This document shows, piece after piece, positions 8,853-17,651 of a stretch of 64,000 nucleotides of DNA. Source of the stretch: Chondromyces crocatus (lineage in GTDB: Bacteria > Myxococcota_A > Polyangia > Polyangiales > Polyangiaceae); contig NZ_CP012159.1 in the NCBI RefSeq assembly GCF_001189295.1, positions 4,604,525-4,668,524 on the forward strand, given 5' to 3'. The translations under genes were made by a program, and so were the position numbers. The notes under the pieces were generated by a model. The model worked only from the letters and a program-made list of their open reading frames with translations. It did not search any database and was not told where the DNA came from. Each line of letters opens with the position of its first letter. Position 1 is the stretch's first letter.

Positions 8853-9637
8853 ACCTCAGAGCTGATCCCGCGGAATTTGCTGGGAAGCGTGTGCTCGTCA
8901 GCGGCGGCAGCAAGGGTCTGGGCCGCGCCACCGTCGACCGCTTCCTGGCCGGGGGCGCCCGGGTGATCACCGCAGCCCGCGGAACCCTGGAGCCCATCGA
9001 CGGCGTCGAGTTCGTCCGGGCGGATCTGACGACGGCCGAAGGTGGGGAGACCCTGGCCAAGGCGGCGCTCGAGCGGATGGGCGGCGTCGACATCCTCGCC
9101 CACGTGATCGGCGGCTCGGCCTCGCCGGGCGGCGGGTTTCTCGCCCTGACGGACGAACACTGGCTTGCCGAACTGAATCTGAACCTTCTGGCCACGGTCC
9201 GCCTCGATCGCCTCCTGGTCCCGCAGATGATGGAACGGGGGGCCGGCGTGATCGTGCATGTCACGTCGATCCAATCGATCCTGCCGCTTCCCGAATCGAC
9301 CACTGGCTACGCCGCCGCAAAGGCCGCGCTCAGGACGTACAGCAAGTCGATCTCCAAGGAGCTGGGGCCGAAGGGCGTGCGGGTCAACGCCGTCTCCCCC
9401 GGCTGGATCATGACCGAGTCGTCCGTCGACCTGCTGAAGCGTCTGCAGGCCGCCAGTGGCGGCACGGTCGATGAGGCGCGGCAAGTTGTTCTCGATGCTC
9501 TGGGCGGGATCCCGATCGGGCGTGCGGCCGAGCCTGACGAGGTTGCCGATCTCATTGCCTACCTGGCCTCCGATCGCGCCGCCGCGATCCACGGCGCCGA
9601 GTTCATCATCGACGGCGGCACCGTCCGGACCGTCTGA
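8849..9637 (+). CDS. Short-chain dehydrogenase/reductase
   Basis: A 262-residue classical SDR. The NAD(P)-binding motif GGSKGLG lies near residues 19-25 (a Gly replaces the usual initial Thr), the catalytic Tyr-Lys pair is in GYAAAKAALR, and the C-terminus has PGWIMTES and the typical GAEFIIDGG. The start is the GTG at 8849, which overlaps the TGA of the SnoaL-like gene by four bases. An upstream extension of the frame would run through that gene and is not credible. It is probably a ketone or alcohol oxidoreductase acting on a small molecule handled with the SnoaL-like partner, under the divergent LysR regulator. Cofactor and substrate are not readable. Confidence 0.88.
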   Translation: MNLRADPAEFAGKRVLVSGGSKGLGRATVDRFLAGGARVITAARGTLEPIDGVEFVRADLTTAEGGETLAKAALERMGGVDILAHVIGGSASPGGGFLALTDEHWLAELNLNLLATVRLDRLLVPQMMERGAGVIVHVTSIQSILPLPESTTGYAAAKAALRTYSKSISKELGPKGVRVNAVSPGWIMTESSVDLLKRLQAASGGTVDEARQVVLDALGGIPIGRAAEPDEVADLIAYLASDRAAAIHGAEFIIDGGTVRTV

Positions 9638-9742
9638 GGTCATCGCCCCGACGTGTGCACCGCGTGGCAGACGTCGGGAAGCGAGGCTTGCTCGGCGGCT
9701 CGTGCGTGAGGGGTGGCTGCGCGAGGTGACCCACGGCCTCTG

Positions 9743-9973
9743 AGTCAGTTCCCGGTGCTCTCCGGTCAATTCCCGGTGACCCGGAGTCAGTTCCCGGTGA
9801 CCCGAAGTCAGTTCCCGGTGACCCGAAGTCAGTTCCCGGTGACCCGGAGTCAGTTCCCGGTGACCCGAAGTCAATTCCCGGTGACCCGGAGTCAATTCCC
9901 GGTGACCCGAAGTCAGTTCCCGGTGCTCTCCGGTCAATTCCCGGTGACCCGGAGTCAGTTTCCGGTGGTCTGA
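9743..9973. repeat. Tandem array, eleven units of 21 bp
   Basis: Eleven consecutive 21-bp units follow the consensus AGTCAGTTCCCGGTGACCCG plus one variable base. Units 1 and 9 carry GCTCTCC instead of GACCCGG at the end, so a two-unit segment (1-2 and 9-10) appears to have been copied. A solitary copy lies at 7285-7305. There are no spacers, so this is not CRISPR. Because 21 is a multiple of three, the array reads as an open SQFPVTR repeat, but no start, ribosome site or coding context supports translation. It fills most of the 522-bp gap at 9638-10160; the remaining 190 bp up to the next gene should contain that gene's promoter but nothing else recognisable. Confidence 0.95.
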
Positions 9974-10160
9974 ATTGCATGAGTCACCGTGTGTGACGCT
10001 CCTCCGTGTCCACGACGGAACAGCTTCCTTCCTGGTCGGCGGCGTCCGTCGAAATCGTGCCTTTCCATGTTCCTTTCTTTCCCATTCCTTGCCGGTCGAT
10101 CTGCCGCTGCTACATCCCTGCACATGACGACGCCGGAATTGTCCGGCACGGGAGGAAACC

Positions 10161-11000
10161 ATGGATCTCACGAACATCGCGCCTGGACGGCGCACGGAAC
10201 TCATCTCGCAGGGACGCCGCTTTGGCTCCGAGCTGGTGTTAGCGCAGGCCCGCAAGACGCTCGCCGCCCTCCAGACCCACGGCAGCAAGCTCGTGGACTT
10301 CGGGTTCGGCAGCGCCGACACGACCGAACTCGCCGCGGCTTACGAAGAACTCGTCACGTCGGGCGGCGTCCGCGAAGGGCGACGCACCACCAAGAAACAG
10401 AACTCCCTCGGCTACCATCGCGCCTTCCGCGACGCGCTGGACATCCGGCTCCGGGCGCGCGCCGTGCTCACCAGCGGGCGTCGTGCGCTGGCACGCACGG
10501 AGGGGGCCGACGTGGAGCAGGCCATACGCCTCATCGACAGTGTCCTCGCGCGCGGCTCGGTCGCGCCGCAGGATGCAGGGCCGCTCGCCAACCAGCTCGA
10601 CGAGCTGCGGCTCGCGCTGGGGGATGCGACCATCGCACCCATCGTCGCCTCGCGCGGTGGACCGAGCGCCGTCACCGAGCTGGCGGAGCACGCCACCCTG
10701 GTGCGCGCCGCGGACAAGGCCATCGCCGGACCTCGCGGCACGCCGGAGCACACCGAGCGGCTCGATCTCGTGGACGGCGTCGTCCTCGAACTCGTGCGCA
10801 GCGCGCGCGAGGCGGCCGAGGTGGCGAGCAAGGCGCTCGGCGAGCCGGCGCTGGTCACCGTCTTCTCGCTCTCCGAGCTGTACCCCGCGACGCCCGCCAC
10901 GAACACGAACAAGCCGAGCGGTCCAGGCGTGACGCCGCCGAGGAACGATCCGCCCCACGGGGGCACGCCGACGCCGACGCCGCCCGCTTCCTCCTGCTGA
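10161..11000 (+). CDS. Unrecognised helical protein with Pro/Thr-rich tail
   Basis: I do not recognise this 279-residue protein. It starts at an ATG directly behind a strong ribosome site (GGAGGAAACC). Residues 1-240 are almost entirely predicted helix, rich in Ala, Leu, Arg and Glu, with no signal peptide and no membrane segment. From about residue 243 a disordered tail rich in Pro, Thr, Asn and Gly ends in PPASSC. The free C-terminal Cys could be a lipidation or disulfide site, but that is speculation. The gene stands alone, between the 21-bp array and the beta-propeller lipoprotein. Codon use matches its neighbours, so it is probably a real native gene. Confidence 0.7.
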   Translation: MDLTNIAPGRRTELISQGRRFGSELVLAQARKTLAALQTHGSKLVDFGFGSADTTELAAAYEELVTSGGVREGRRTTKKQNSLGYHRAFRDALDIRLRARAVLTSGRRALARTEGADVEQAIRLIDSVLARGSVAPQDAGPLANQLDELRLALGDATIAPIVASRGGPSAVTELAEHATLVRAADKAIAGPRGTPEHTERLDLVDGVVLELVRSAREAAEVASKALGEPALVTVFSLSELYPATPATNTNKPSGPGVTPPRNDPPHGGTPTPTPPASSC

Positions 11001-11336
11001 TTCCCGCCGCTGATTCCCGCCGCTGATTCCCGCCAATCCAGCCTGCCGAGCCTCGCGCCTGGGATCTTCGCGCGTGGGGCTCGGCGTCTCCTTCATCGGC
11101 TCGTCGCATGCTCTCGCCTCGTTGCACACGTTCGGCGCGTCGCACGCTCAGCGGCTCACTGCGTGAATGCCGTGGATCACAGCATCTCGTGGCCATCACG
11201 GGATGGCTGCGCGCAATCCATTTCGCGCATCCGGCTCGCTTCGGAAGTGCGGATCGCACCGCGCGGATCCCGGAATTTTCCTGCATGCGCCTCCACGCTT
11301 GACGTGAGCGCTGGCACCCGGAAGATCTCGAACATC
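11001..11336. other. Intergenic region with a short 13-bp triplicate
   Basis: Directly after the stop of the preceding gene there are three copies of a 13-bp unit (GCTGATTCCCGCC, about 10997-11034). The remaining 300 bp hold no gene that I can support. The frame of the next gene remains open upstream of its ATG but lacks a start with a ribosome site. Confidence 0.5.
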
Positions 11337-13049
11337 ATGCAGTATCCCCCTCGACTTGGCTTTGCGCTCCTCGTGGCCCTCACCGGGGCTTTCGGGGCTG
11401 GCCTCTCTGGCAGCGTGGGCTGCTCCAGCGATGCATCCTCGTCCACGTCGACACCGACCGGAGGCAACACCGGCGGCAGTGGCGGGACGGGTGGCAGCGG
11501 CGGCGATGGTGGCTCGACGGCCTCCGTCTTCCCCTCCACCTTCAACGACTTCCCGAGCGATCCGCAGATCGACGACGGCATCACGCCCGAGATCGTCGGC
11601 ATCTTCAAGGACAACCCCGGGTCGGACACGGGCGGCCCCTGCGTCGCCGAGCCTTCGCCCGAAGCCCTGGTGCCCACCAACTGGACGCCGCTCCGCTTCG
11701 AGTGGGCGCTGCCGCCCGAGCACAACGTCGTCGAGCTGCGCCTGTCGGTGTCGAACCAGAACAACGATCTGGTCGTGTACACCTCGCAGTCCAGCTACAC
11801 GATCTCGCGTGAGGTGTGGCAAGGGCTCACCAGGAACAGCGCGGGCCTCGACATCCGCGTCCAGGTGCGCAGCGTGCGCATCGACGACGGCGGGACCCTG
11901 GGCGACGGGCCCTTCCTCGGGCTCGACAGCGTGGTGCACATCGCGCCCGTCGCGGCGCCCGGGAGCATCGTCTACTGGACCAGCTCGGGTGGCACGGCGC
12001 TCAAGGGCTTCACGGTCGGCGACGAGGAGGTGACGACCGTCATCACCCCGCCTGCGGTGAGCGACGATACGGGCTGCGTGAGCTGCCACTCGTCGTCACC
12101 CGATGGCAAGCTGGTGTTCTTCACCCGCGATCTCATGGACGGCGCGCGCGCGAACACCGCGCGGCTCGCCGACGGCACCGCTGCCGTTCCCCCGCCTCAG
12201 ATGGTGACGGACGTCGCCCTCGGGCTGCTCGCGCGCGTCACCCAGGGCGCCCCCGTGCTCTCGGCGGGCCACTACAGCCCGACCGACGCCGTGGCGCTCT
12301 CCGTGCTCTACAGCCCCGAGACGGGCAACCGCGGCGAGCTGGCCTGGACCGATCTGCGCGCCACCGACCCGGCGACGGGCTGGGGACTCCTCGCGCGGAA
12401 CGGCGATCCGCGCCCGGTCACCTCGCCGACGTGGTGGCACGACGGCAGCACCATCGCGTACACCTCGTCGATCGGCTCGGGCAGCGGCGTCGTCGCGAGC
12501 AGCAACGCCAACGACCCGACGATGGACATCTACACGGTGCCCTACAACAACCGGCAAGGCGGCGACGCCACCCCGCTGCCGGGCGCGAGCGAGCCGGACT
12601 ACCAGGAGTTCTACCCGGTCATCTCGCCCGAAGACAAACTGCTCGCGTTCAACCGCATCCCGACGGCGCTCGGCAACAGCTCGTACAACCAGCCGCTCGC
12701 CGAGGTGCTCATCGTGCCCGCGGGCGGTGGGACGGCGGTGCGCATCGAGGGTAACGACGCGCCGGCCTGCACGAACCGGCCGAGCCCCGGGATCACCAAC
12801 TCGTGGCCGCGCTGGGCGCCGAGCGTGGAGACGGCGAACGGCAAGCGCTACTACTGGCTGACGTTCTCGTCGACGCGGCGGGACGCGAACAACCCGCAGC
12901 TCTACGTGAGCGGCGTGGTGACCTCGGTGGTGAACGGCGTGGAGACCATCGAGCGGGCCTACCCTGCGGTCTACGTGACCACGCAGCCGCCCGGGGAGAA
13001 CAACCACACCCCTGCCTGGGACGTCTTCCAGATCGCCCCGCCCCAGTAG
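11337..13049 (+). CDS. Beta-propeller (TolB/PD40-like) lipoprotein with a CxxCH haem motif
   Basis: A 570-residue lipoprotein. The ATG at 11337 gives a signal peptide ending in SGSVGC, followed by a Gly/Ser/Thr linker. The remainder has repeated blades of the type SPDGKLVFFTRD, SPTWWHDGSTIAYTSS and ISPEDKLLAFNRIP, typical of WD40-like/TolB PD40 repeats. In the middle, residues 247-251 read CVSCH, a perfect covalent haem-attachment motif lying directly before the first clear PD40 blade. A C-terminal segment mentions bound-type motifs such as NSWPRWAPS. The protein therefore looks like an outer-surface binding or redox propeller. The longer frame upstream (from 11163) has no signal peptide at its start and is rejected. 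Whether haem is attached cannot be seen; in this family the CxxCH is frequent. Confidence 0.75.
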   Translation: MQYPPRLGFALLVALTGAFGAGLSGSVGCSSDASSSTSTPTGGNTGGSGGTGGSGGDGGSTASVFPSTFNDFPSDPQIDDGITPEIVGIFKDNPGSDTGGPCVAEPSPEALVPTNWTPLRFEWALPPEHNVVELRLSVSNQNNDLVVYTSQSSYTISREVWQGLTRNSAGLDIRVQVRSVRIDDGGTLGDGPFLGLDSVVHIAPVAAPGSIVYWTSSGGTALKGFTVGDEEVTTVITPPAVSDDTGCVSCHSSSPDGKLVFFTRDLMDGARANTARLADGTAAVPPPQMVTDVALGLLARVTQGAPVLSAGHYSPTDAVALSVLYSPETGNRGELAWTDLRATDPATGWGLLARNGDPRPVTSPTWWHDGSTIAYTSSIGSGSGVVASSNANDPTMDIYTVPYNNRQGGDATPLPGASEPDYQEFYPVISPEDKLLAFNRIPTALGNSSYNQPLAEVLIVPAGGGTAVRIEGNDAPACTNRPSPGITNSWPRWAPSVETANGKRYYWLTFSSTRRDANNPQLYVSGVVTSVVNGVETIERAYPAVYVTTQPPGENNHTPAWDVFQIAPPQ

Positions 13050-13077
13050 TCTCCCTCGACGACGCCACCACGGCCGC

Positions 13078-13103
13078 AACCACGGCCGCATCCGGCCGTG
13101 GTT
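13078..13103. terminator. Strong hairpin between the propeller and HEAT-repeat genes
   Basis: A perfect 11-bp inverted repeat (AACCACGGCCG at 13078-13088, CGGCCGTGGTT at 13093-13103) with a 4-nt loop lies 28 bp after the stop of the lipoprotein gene and ends 18 bp before the next start. There is no T tract, so it is either a Rho-independent terminator of the T-poor kind or a translational or protein-binding element. Confidence 0.45.
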
Positions 13104-13121
13104 CAGGCTATCCTCCCCCCC

Positions 13122-15839
13122 ATGCCCCGCGCCCTCTCGGTGGAGCCCCGTCGTCGCCTGCGCGTCGCGCTCGCGGCCGCCCTCTCCCTGGCTCCCCTCG
13201 TCGCAGCGCCCGACGCCAGCGCTTTCCTCTGGCCCAACGTCTCCGACCAGATCGCGCGCGCGCTCACGTCCGGCGACGTGGTCGAGCGCCGCCTCGCCGC
13301 CCAGCGCCTCGGTGAGCTGCCGCTCGAGACGGCGCAGAAGCTCGTCCAGCGCGCCATGGCCGATCCCGACGTCGAGGTGCGGCTGCGCGTCGCCCAGGCG
13401 GCGATCGGGTTTCGCCTCCCGCGCGCCGGCGACCTGGTGATCGACTGGCTCGGCGAGGGCGACGCGCGGCTCCGCCTCGCGGCCTGTGACGTGATCCGCG
13501 CCGCGCCGACCGACCGCTCCGTCACGGCGCTCGGCCGCGTGCTCGGCGATCCCGATCCCAACGTGCGGATCGCCGCGGCGGCCGCGATGGGAAGCTCGGG
13601 CCTCACCGAGGCGGTGTCGGCGCTGCTCGGTCACCTCGACGACACCGCGCCCGAGGTCCGGGCGGAGGTGGGGCGCGCCCTCGGGCGCATCGGGGACGCG
13701 CGCGCCGTGGTCCCCCTGATCGGCAAGGTGCAGGACGCCATCCCCGAGGTGCGCCGCGCCGTCGCGCGCTCCCTCGGCGAGCTGGGCGACACGCGCGCCG
13801 TCAGCGCCCTCATGCTCGCCCTCCAGGACACGGCGCAGGAGGTCCGCATCGAGGCGGTGAACGCCCTCGGCAAGCTGCGCTCCGACGAGGCGACCCTCGC
13901 GATCGCCCCCCTCGCGAGCCAGGACGACACGGACGCCGGGACCCTCGGCTCGCCGTTCGGTTTCCCGCGCATGCCCGGCCGTCCCCAGGACGATCGCGGC
14001 GGTCGTGGCGAGGTCCGCGAGGCCGCCCTCCGGGCCCTCGGTCGCATCGGCTCCGAGGCTGCGGTGAAGCTGCTCGTCGCCGCGCTCGCGAAGGACGACG
14101 CCGGCGCACCCCGGTCCCCCGTGCGTGACGCCCTCGTCGCTTCGGGCAAGACCGCAGCGCCGGCCCTCGTTGCCGCGCTCTCCGGCTCTCCGCTCGGCAA
14201 CACGGGCGCTGGCGCCGCCCTCGTCCTCGGCCGCCTCGGTGCGGCGTCCGCGCGGGAAGCGCGCGCCGGGCGCGACGGGCGTGACGCGGCGGCCGGGACC
14301 CCGGCGAGCACCGCAGAGGCAGGGGCGCGTGCGGACACCACGGCGGGCACCGCGCCCCGCGAGGCCCGCGAGGCCATCGTGCGGGGCATGCAGCGCGGCG
14401 TCGTCCCGCTCCGCTTCGGCCTGCGGGCCCTCGCGGATCTCGGTGATCCCGCAGCACTCCCCACGGTGCTCGAGCTGCTCGGTGACGAGGACCCTTCGGT
14501 GCGTCGCGAGGCCATCCTGACCTCGATGGCCCTCCTCGATCCTGCGCGTGCCGACGGCCGCGCCGTGGATCCAGCCCGCGCGCTGCTCCAGGACGTCGCG
14601 ACGCCCCTCGACGAGCGCATCGAGCTGGCCCGTCTCCTCGGGCGCACCGGCTCCCCGAGGGCCCAGGAGGCGTTGCTCCCCCTGGTGAAGGCAAAGTCCA
14701 CGGCGCTGCGCCTCGCGGCCCTGGAGGCGCTCGGCTCCCTGCGCATCTCTGCGGGCGCCGCGGACAAGGTCCTGCTCGGCGCGCTCGACGACGAGTCCGC
14801 CGACGTGCGCCTCCGCGCCGCGGTCGCCCTCTCCCGGGTCGCCGGGAAAGGCGCGGCCGGCGTCCTCCTCGAACGCCTCACCGTCGCTGCCGAGCAAGAT
14901 CGCGGTGCGCTCGGCATCGCGATCGCGGGCGCCCTCGCCAGGACGGCGGATCCCGCGCTCGTGCGCAAGGTCGAGGCCGCCGTCGCCAGCGCCCCCGAGG
15001 CTGCACGTGACGCGCTGATCGAGGGGCTCGGTCGCACCCGCGACAAGGCCGCCGGGGAGGCGCTCGCGCGGCTCGCCCGGGGAGGCATCGACGATCGCCG
15101 CAAGGTCGCCGAGGCGCTCGCGGGTCACCCCGAGCAGGTGCAGACCCTCCGTCGTCTCGTGACCGACGCCGATCCCGGCGTGCGCGCCGGCGCGGTGTGG
15201 TCGCTGGGACTCGTGGGGGGCCGCGACACGCTCGGCGCGCTCGGCGCTGCGCTCAAGGATCCGGACGTGACGGTCGCCGGCAACGCCGCCGCCACCATCG
15301 GGCGCGTCGCCGCGCGCACGAACCAGCCGGCCGCCGCGCCGCCCTTGCTCTGCCCCGCCCTCACCGACAGCAGGCCTTACGTGCGCGCCAACGCGCTCTC
15401 CGGGCTCACCGTCGCCGGAGCGCGCTGCGACCGGACCCTCGCGCGGGATCTGCTCGCCCGCGATCCTGCCGAGGCGGTGCGGCTCGCGGCCGCCGAGCAC
15501 CTCACCCGCAGCGCCAGGGAGCCTGGCAAGGAAGGCCTTGCCGACGCCCGCGCCCTCGCGCGGTGCGAGAGCGACGATCGCAACGCCATGGTGGCGCTCC
15601 GCTGCGCGCGTGCGCCCCAGCCCGTGTCGGCTCGCCCCGACTCCACGGTGCGGGATGGCGTGGCGGTCTTCGTGGTCCCCGAAGGGCGGCGTTCGCCGCT
15701 GGAGCGCGCACCCTTCGCACTGGTGCGCCCCGACGGGTTGATGCGCCTCGGGCTCGCGGATCGTCGGGGTGCGCTGTTCGAGGCGAGCGCCCCGAGCGGG
15801 ACGCTTCGTCTCGCGGTGCCCGCGCCCCTGGTCCGCTGA
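13122..15839 (+). CDS. Exported HEAT-repeat protein
   Basis: A 905-residue protein built almost entirely from HEAT/PBS-lyase-type helical repeats of about 31 residues, recognisable as runs such as DPNVRIAAAAAMG, APEVRAEVGRALGRIGD, IPEVRRAVARSLGELGD and QEVRIEAVNALGKL. At least 15 copies run from residue about 50 to 790. The start at ATG 13122 gives a cleavable signal peptide (RRRLRVALAAALSLAPLVAAPDASA), so the protein is likely periplasmic or outer-surface. The last 100 residues are different, with beta-like segments and a short Cys pair. HEAT proteins act as scaffolds for protein-protein binding; the partner is unknown. It is followed by the cysteine-rich lipoprotein cluster but a 129-bp gap separates them. 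Confidence 0.85.
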   Translation: MPRALSVEPRRRLRVALAAALSLAPLVAAPDASAFLWPNVSDQIARALTSGDVVERRLAAQRLGELPLETAQKLVQRAMADPDVEVRLRVAQAAIGFRLPRAGDLVIDWLGEGDARLRLAACDVIRAAPTDRSVTALGRVLGDPDPNVRIAAAAAMGSSGLTEAVSALLGHLDDTAPEVRAEVGRALGRIGDARAVVPLIGKVQDAIPEVRRAVARSLGELGDTRAVSALMLALQDTAQEVRIEAVNALGKLRSDEATLAIAPLASQDDTDAGTLGSPFGFPRMPGRPQDDRGGRGEVREAALRALGRIGSEAAVKLLVAALAKDDAGAPRSPVRDALVASGKTAAPALVAALSGSPLGNTGAGAALVLGRLGAASAREARAGRDGRDAAAGTPASTAEAGARADTTAGTAPREAREAIVRGMQRGVVPLRFGLRALADLGDPAALPTVLELLGDEDPSVRREAILTSMALLDPARADGRAVDPARALLQDVATPLDERIELARLLGRTGSPRAQEALLPLVKAKSTALRLAALEALGSLRISAGAADKVLLGALDDESADVRLRAAVALSRVAGKGAAGVLLERLTVAAEQDRGALGIAIAGALARTADPALVRKVEAAVASAPEAARDALIEGLGRTRDKAAGEALARLARGGIDDRRKVAEALAGHPEQVQTLRRLVTDADPGVRAGAVWSLGLVGGRDTLGALGAALKDPDVTVAGNAAATIGRVAARTNQPAAAPPLLCPALTDSRPYVRANALSGLTVAGARCDRTLARDLLARDPAEAVRLAAAEHLTRSAREPGKEGLADARALARCESDDRNAMVALRCARAPQPVSARPDSTVRDGVAVFVVPEGRRSPLERAPFALVRPDGLMRLGLADRRGALFEASAPSGTLRLAVPAPLVR

Positions 15840-15968
15840 TCGCGGTGCCAGCGCCCCTGGTCGGCTGAGGCGCGACCCCTCTCGGCATCCTTCGTGCTTC
15901 AACGTCGCTCCGAGCCTCTGGCGTGCCTCGAGCTTGAGCCAGACTGTGCCTGGGGAGACACCGCGATC

Positions 15969-16694
15969 ATGCAAAAGAAGAAGCCGCGCCGCGCACCCCG
16001 CGCCCCGTTCATCGTCACCGTGGCCGTGGCCTCCGCGGCCGTCATTGCCGGTCTCCCCGGCTGTGGAGCGAGCGTCGCCGACGAGCGGGAGCCGGAGGCC
16101 GATGGCTGCCCCGAGCAACCCCCTTCGGTCGGCACCTCGTGCAACGAGATCGGCAAGCGCTGCGACTACCCCGCCGCCCACTCGTGTGCCGAGCATGTCG
16201 AGGCGATCTGCGGCGCCGGCGGCACGTGGGGCCAGACCGTCGAGTTCGGCCCGTGCAACCCCCCTCCGGTGGCGTGTCCGGCGAGCGTCCCCCAGCAGGG
16301 CAGCGCGTGTGAGCTCGCCCCGAACGAGGGCTGCTCCTACCCCGGCGAGAGCGAGTGCGGATGGCTGGAGACCTACGCGAGCTGCGAAAGCGGTAGCTGG
16401 ATGGTCACGCATCCCTCCTGCAACCCGCCTCCGCCCGACCTCTGCTACGGCATGTCCGCGTCCGAGTGCGAGGTGGCTTCCCCCCTCTGCCGCTGGTTGC
16501 AGCCTGGATGCGATTGGGACCCCGACGTGACGGCACCTCTCCTCGGGGAGGCCGGGTGCTTTCCGCTCCAGGGCTGTGACGATGAGGCCTGGTGCCCGGG
16601 TGGGATGACCTGCGTCGAGCGCTCCATCGATCCGTGTCATGGCGACGTGTGCGACGCGTGCGCCCTCTCGGAGATGCTCTGCGTCGCGCTTTGA
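15969..16694 (+). CDS. Cysteine-rich lipoprotein, paralogue 1 of 5
   Basis: A 241-residue secreted lipoprotein and the most diverged member on the left of a five-gene tandem family. The N-terminus is a twin-basic signal (MQKKKPRRAPRAPF) leading to the lipobox AGLPGC. Two cysteine modules of about 50 residues follow (each CP..., a middle CxYP and a final CNPP), then the family C-terminal domain, which carries about ten Cys (CRWLQPGC, CFPLQGC, SIDPCHGDVCDAC, EMLCVAL). The regular Cys spacing implies disulfide-bonded modules outside the cytoplasm. The start is the ATG at 15969, since an earlier in-frame ATG at 15894 would bury the signal. I do not know a named family for it and no enzymatic motif is visible. 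Confidence 0.8.
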   Translation: MQKKKPRRAPRAPFIVTVAVASAAVIAGLPGCGASVADEREPEADGCPEQPPSVGTSCNEIGKRCDYPAAHSCAEHVEAICGAGGTWGQTVEFGPCNPPPVACPASVPQQGSACELAPNEGCSYPGESECGWLETYASCESGSWMVTHPSCNPPPPDLCYGMSASECEVASPLCRWLQPGCDWDPDVTAPLLGEAGCFPLQGCDDEAWCPGGMTCVERSIDPCHGDVCDACALSEMLCVAL

Positions 16695-16882
16695 AGGGCC
16701 GCAAAGAACCGTGAGTCGATCGCGAGCGCGATGGAGCCGTGCGTCGACCGGGATGCGCCCGGGCGCTCGATGCTCCACCGTTCGGCCGGCCATGCACGAG
16801 CGCGCGCAGGCGGCATCCTGCTGCAGAGCCCGGGGGGGAAACGAGATGGCGCCCCGGGGCGTCGAAGACATGACGAGGGACC

Positions 16883-17485
16883 ATGAGACAGCCGAAGAAG
16901 CGACGCGCACCGCGGGCGCCGTTCATCCTGACCGTGACCGTGGCAGCGACCTCTGCGCTGACCCTGCCCTTGCTCGCCGGGTGTACCTCGGGTGACAGCG
17001 GATTGTGCATCGAAGGCGCGACCTGCAACCCCCCGTTCCCGCCCGATGAGCCGGACGTGGGCTGCCCCGAGCAAGTCCCTGTCGAGGGCGGGCAATGCGC
17101 GGACGTGGGCGTGAGCTGCAGCTACCCACCGGACACCTCGTGTCCGGACTTCGTGGCCACCTGCGACGACCAGGGGACCTGGGACGTGAACGACCTGACC
17201 GTGGTCAGCTGCAACCCCCCACCTCTGCCCCCGTGCGACGTGCACACCACGGAGGCCGACTGCGGGAACTCGGAGCGCTCGTGCCGGTGGCTCGTTCCGG
17301 GTTGCGCCGAGCCCGATGATCCCGTGCCGGCGCTGGCCGAGGCTGGGTGCTTCGAGGCGGTTCCCTGCGTGGACGATGACTTCTGCTCCCCGGGGCTGGT
17401 GTGCGCCGAGCGGGTCTTCGACCCATGTCATGGCATGGAGTGCGATGCATGCGGCCAGACCGAGATGCTCTGCGTCGCGCCGTGA
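16883..17485 (+). CDS. Cysteine-rich lipoprotein, paralogue 2 of 5
   Basis: A 200-residue paralogue with a nearly identical signal (MRQPKKRRAPRAPF, lipobox LLAGC with Cys34). It has only one cysteine module (CPEQVPVEGGQC ... CNPPP) before the shared C-terminal domain (CDVHTTEADC, CRWLVPGCAEPDDPVPALAE, CFEAVPC, FCSPGLVCAERVFDPCHGMEC, CGQTEMLCVAP). The single module compared with two in its neighbours shows that module number varies within the array. The C-terminal domain is almost identical to those of paralogues 3 and 4, so this is a recent duplication or an actively homogenised family. Function unknown; extracellular or periplasmic. Confidence 0.85.
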   Translation: MRQPKKRRAPRAPFILTVTVAATSALTLPLLAGCTSGDSGLCIEGATCNPPFPPDEPDVGCPEQVPVEGGQCADVGVSCSYPPDTSCPDFVATCDDQGTWDVNDLTVVSCNPPPLPPCDVHTTEADCGNSERSCRWLVPGCAEPDDPVPALAEAGCFEAVPCVDDDFCSPGLVCAERVFDPCHGMECDACGQTEMLCVAP

Positions 17486-17499
17486 GCCATCGAGCGTAC

Positions 17500-17651
17500 C
17501 CGCCCCTTCGAGGAGATCTCGGGGTTCGAACAATCTCGGCTCGGGCTGCTGGTTCGGGTCTTCGAGAGCGACCGACTTGCGGCATCATGTACGGGAACCG
17601 GGGGGAACAATGGCGTGGCGCGTCGAAGCGTCCAAAGGGTGACGAGGGATC
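17500..17651. repeat. Duplicated leader of paralogue 3 (second copy upstream of paralogue 4)
   Basis: The roughly 150 bp before the gene at 17652 are strongly similar to the roughly 150 bp at 18520-18670 before the gene at 18671. Both contain CTTGCGGCATCATG, GGAGCCGGG or GGAACCGGG, GGCGTGGCGCGTCGAAGCGT and GACGAGGGATCATG. The promoter and ribosome site were copied along with the gene, so both paralogues are probably expressed from equivalent promoters. Confidence 0.75.

Noticed and set aside
9743-9973. Possible CRISPR array
   Set aside because: Units are contiguous with no unique spacers, and no cas genes are in the window; the same holds for 58361-58850.
9606-10149. Repeat-derived frames reading SQFPVTR and FGSPGTD
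   Set aside because: Same reason: artefacts of the 21-bp period in the array, without coding context.
12096-16910. A 1604-residue open frame on the minus strand
   Set aside because: It lies antisense to the propeller, HEAT-repeat and cysteine-rich genes and reads through the wobble positions of high-GC codons; it shows no domain and an Ala/Arg/Gly-rich composition.
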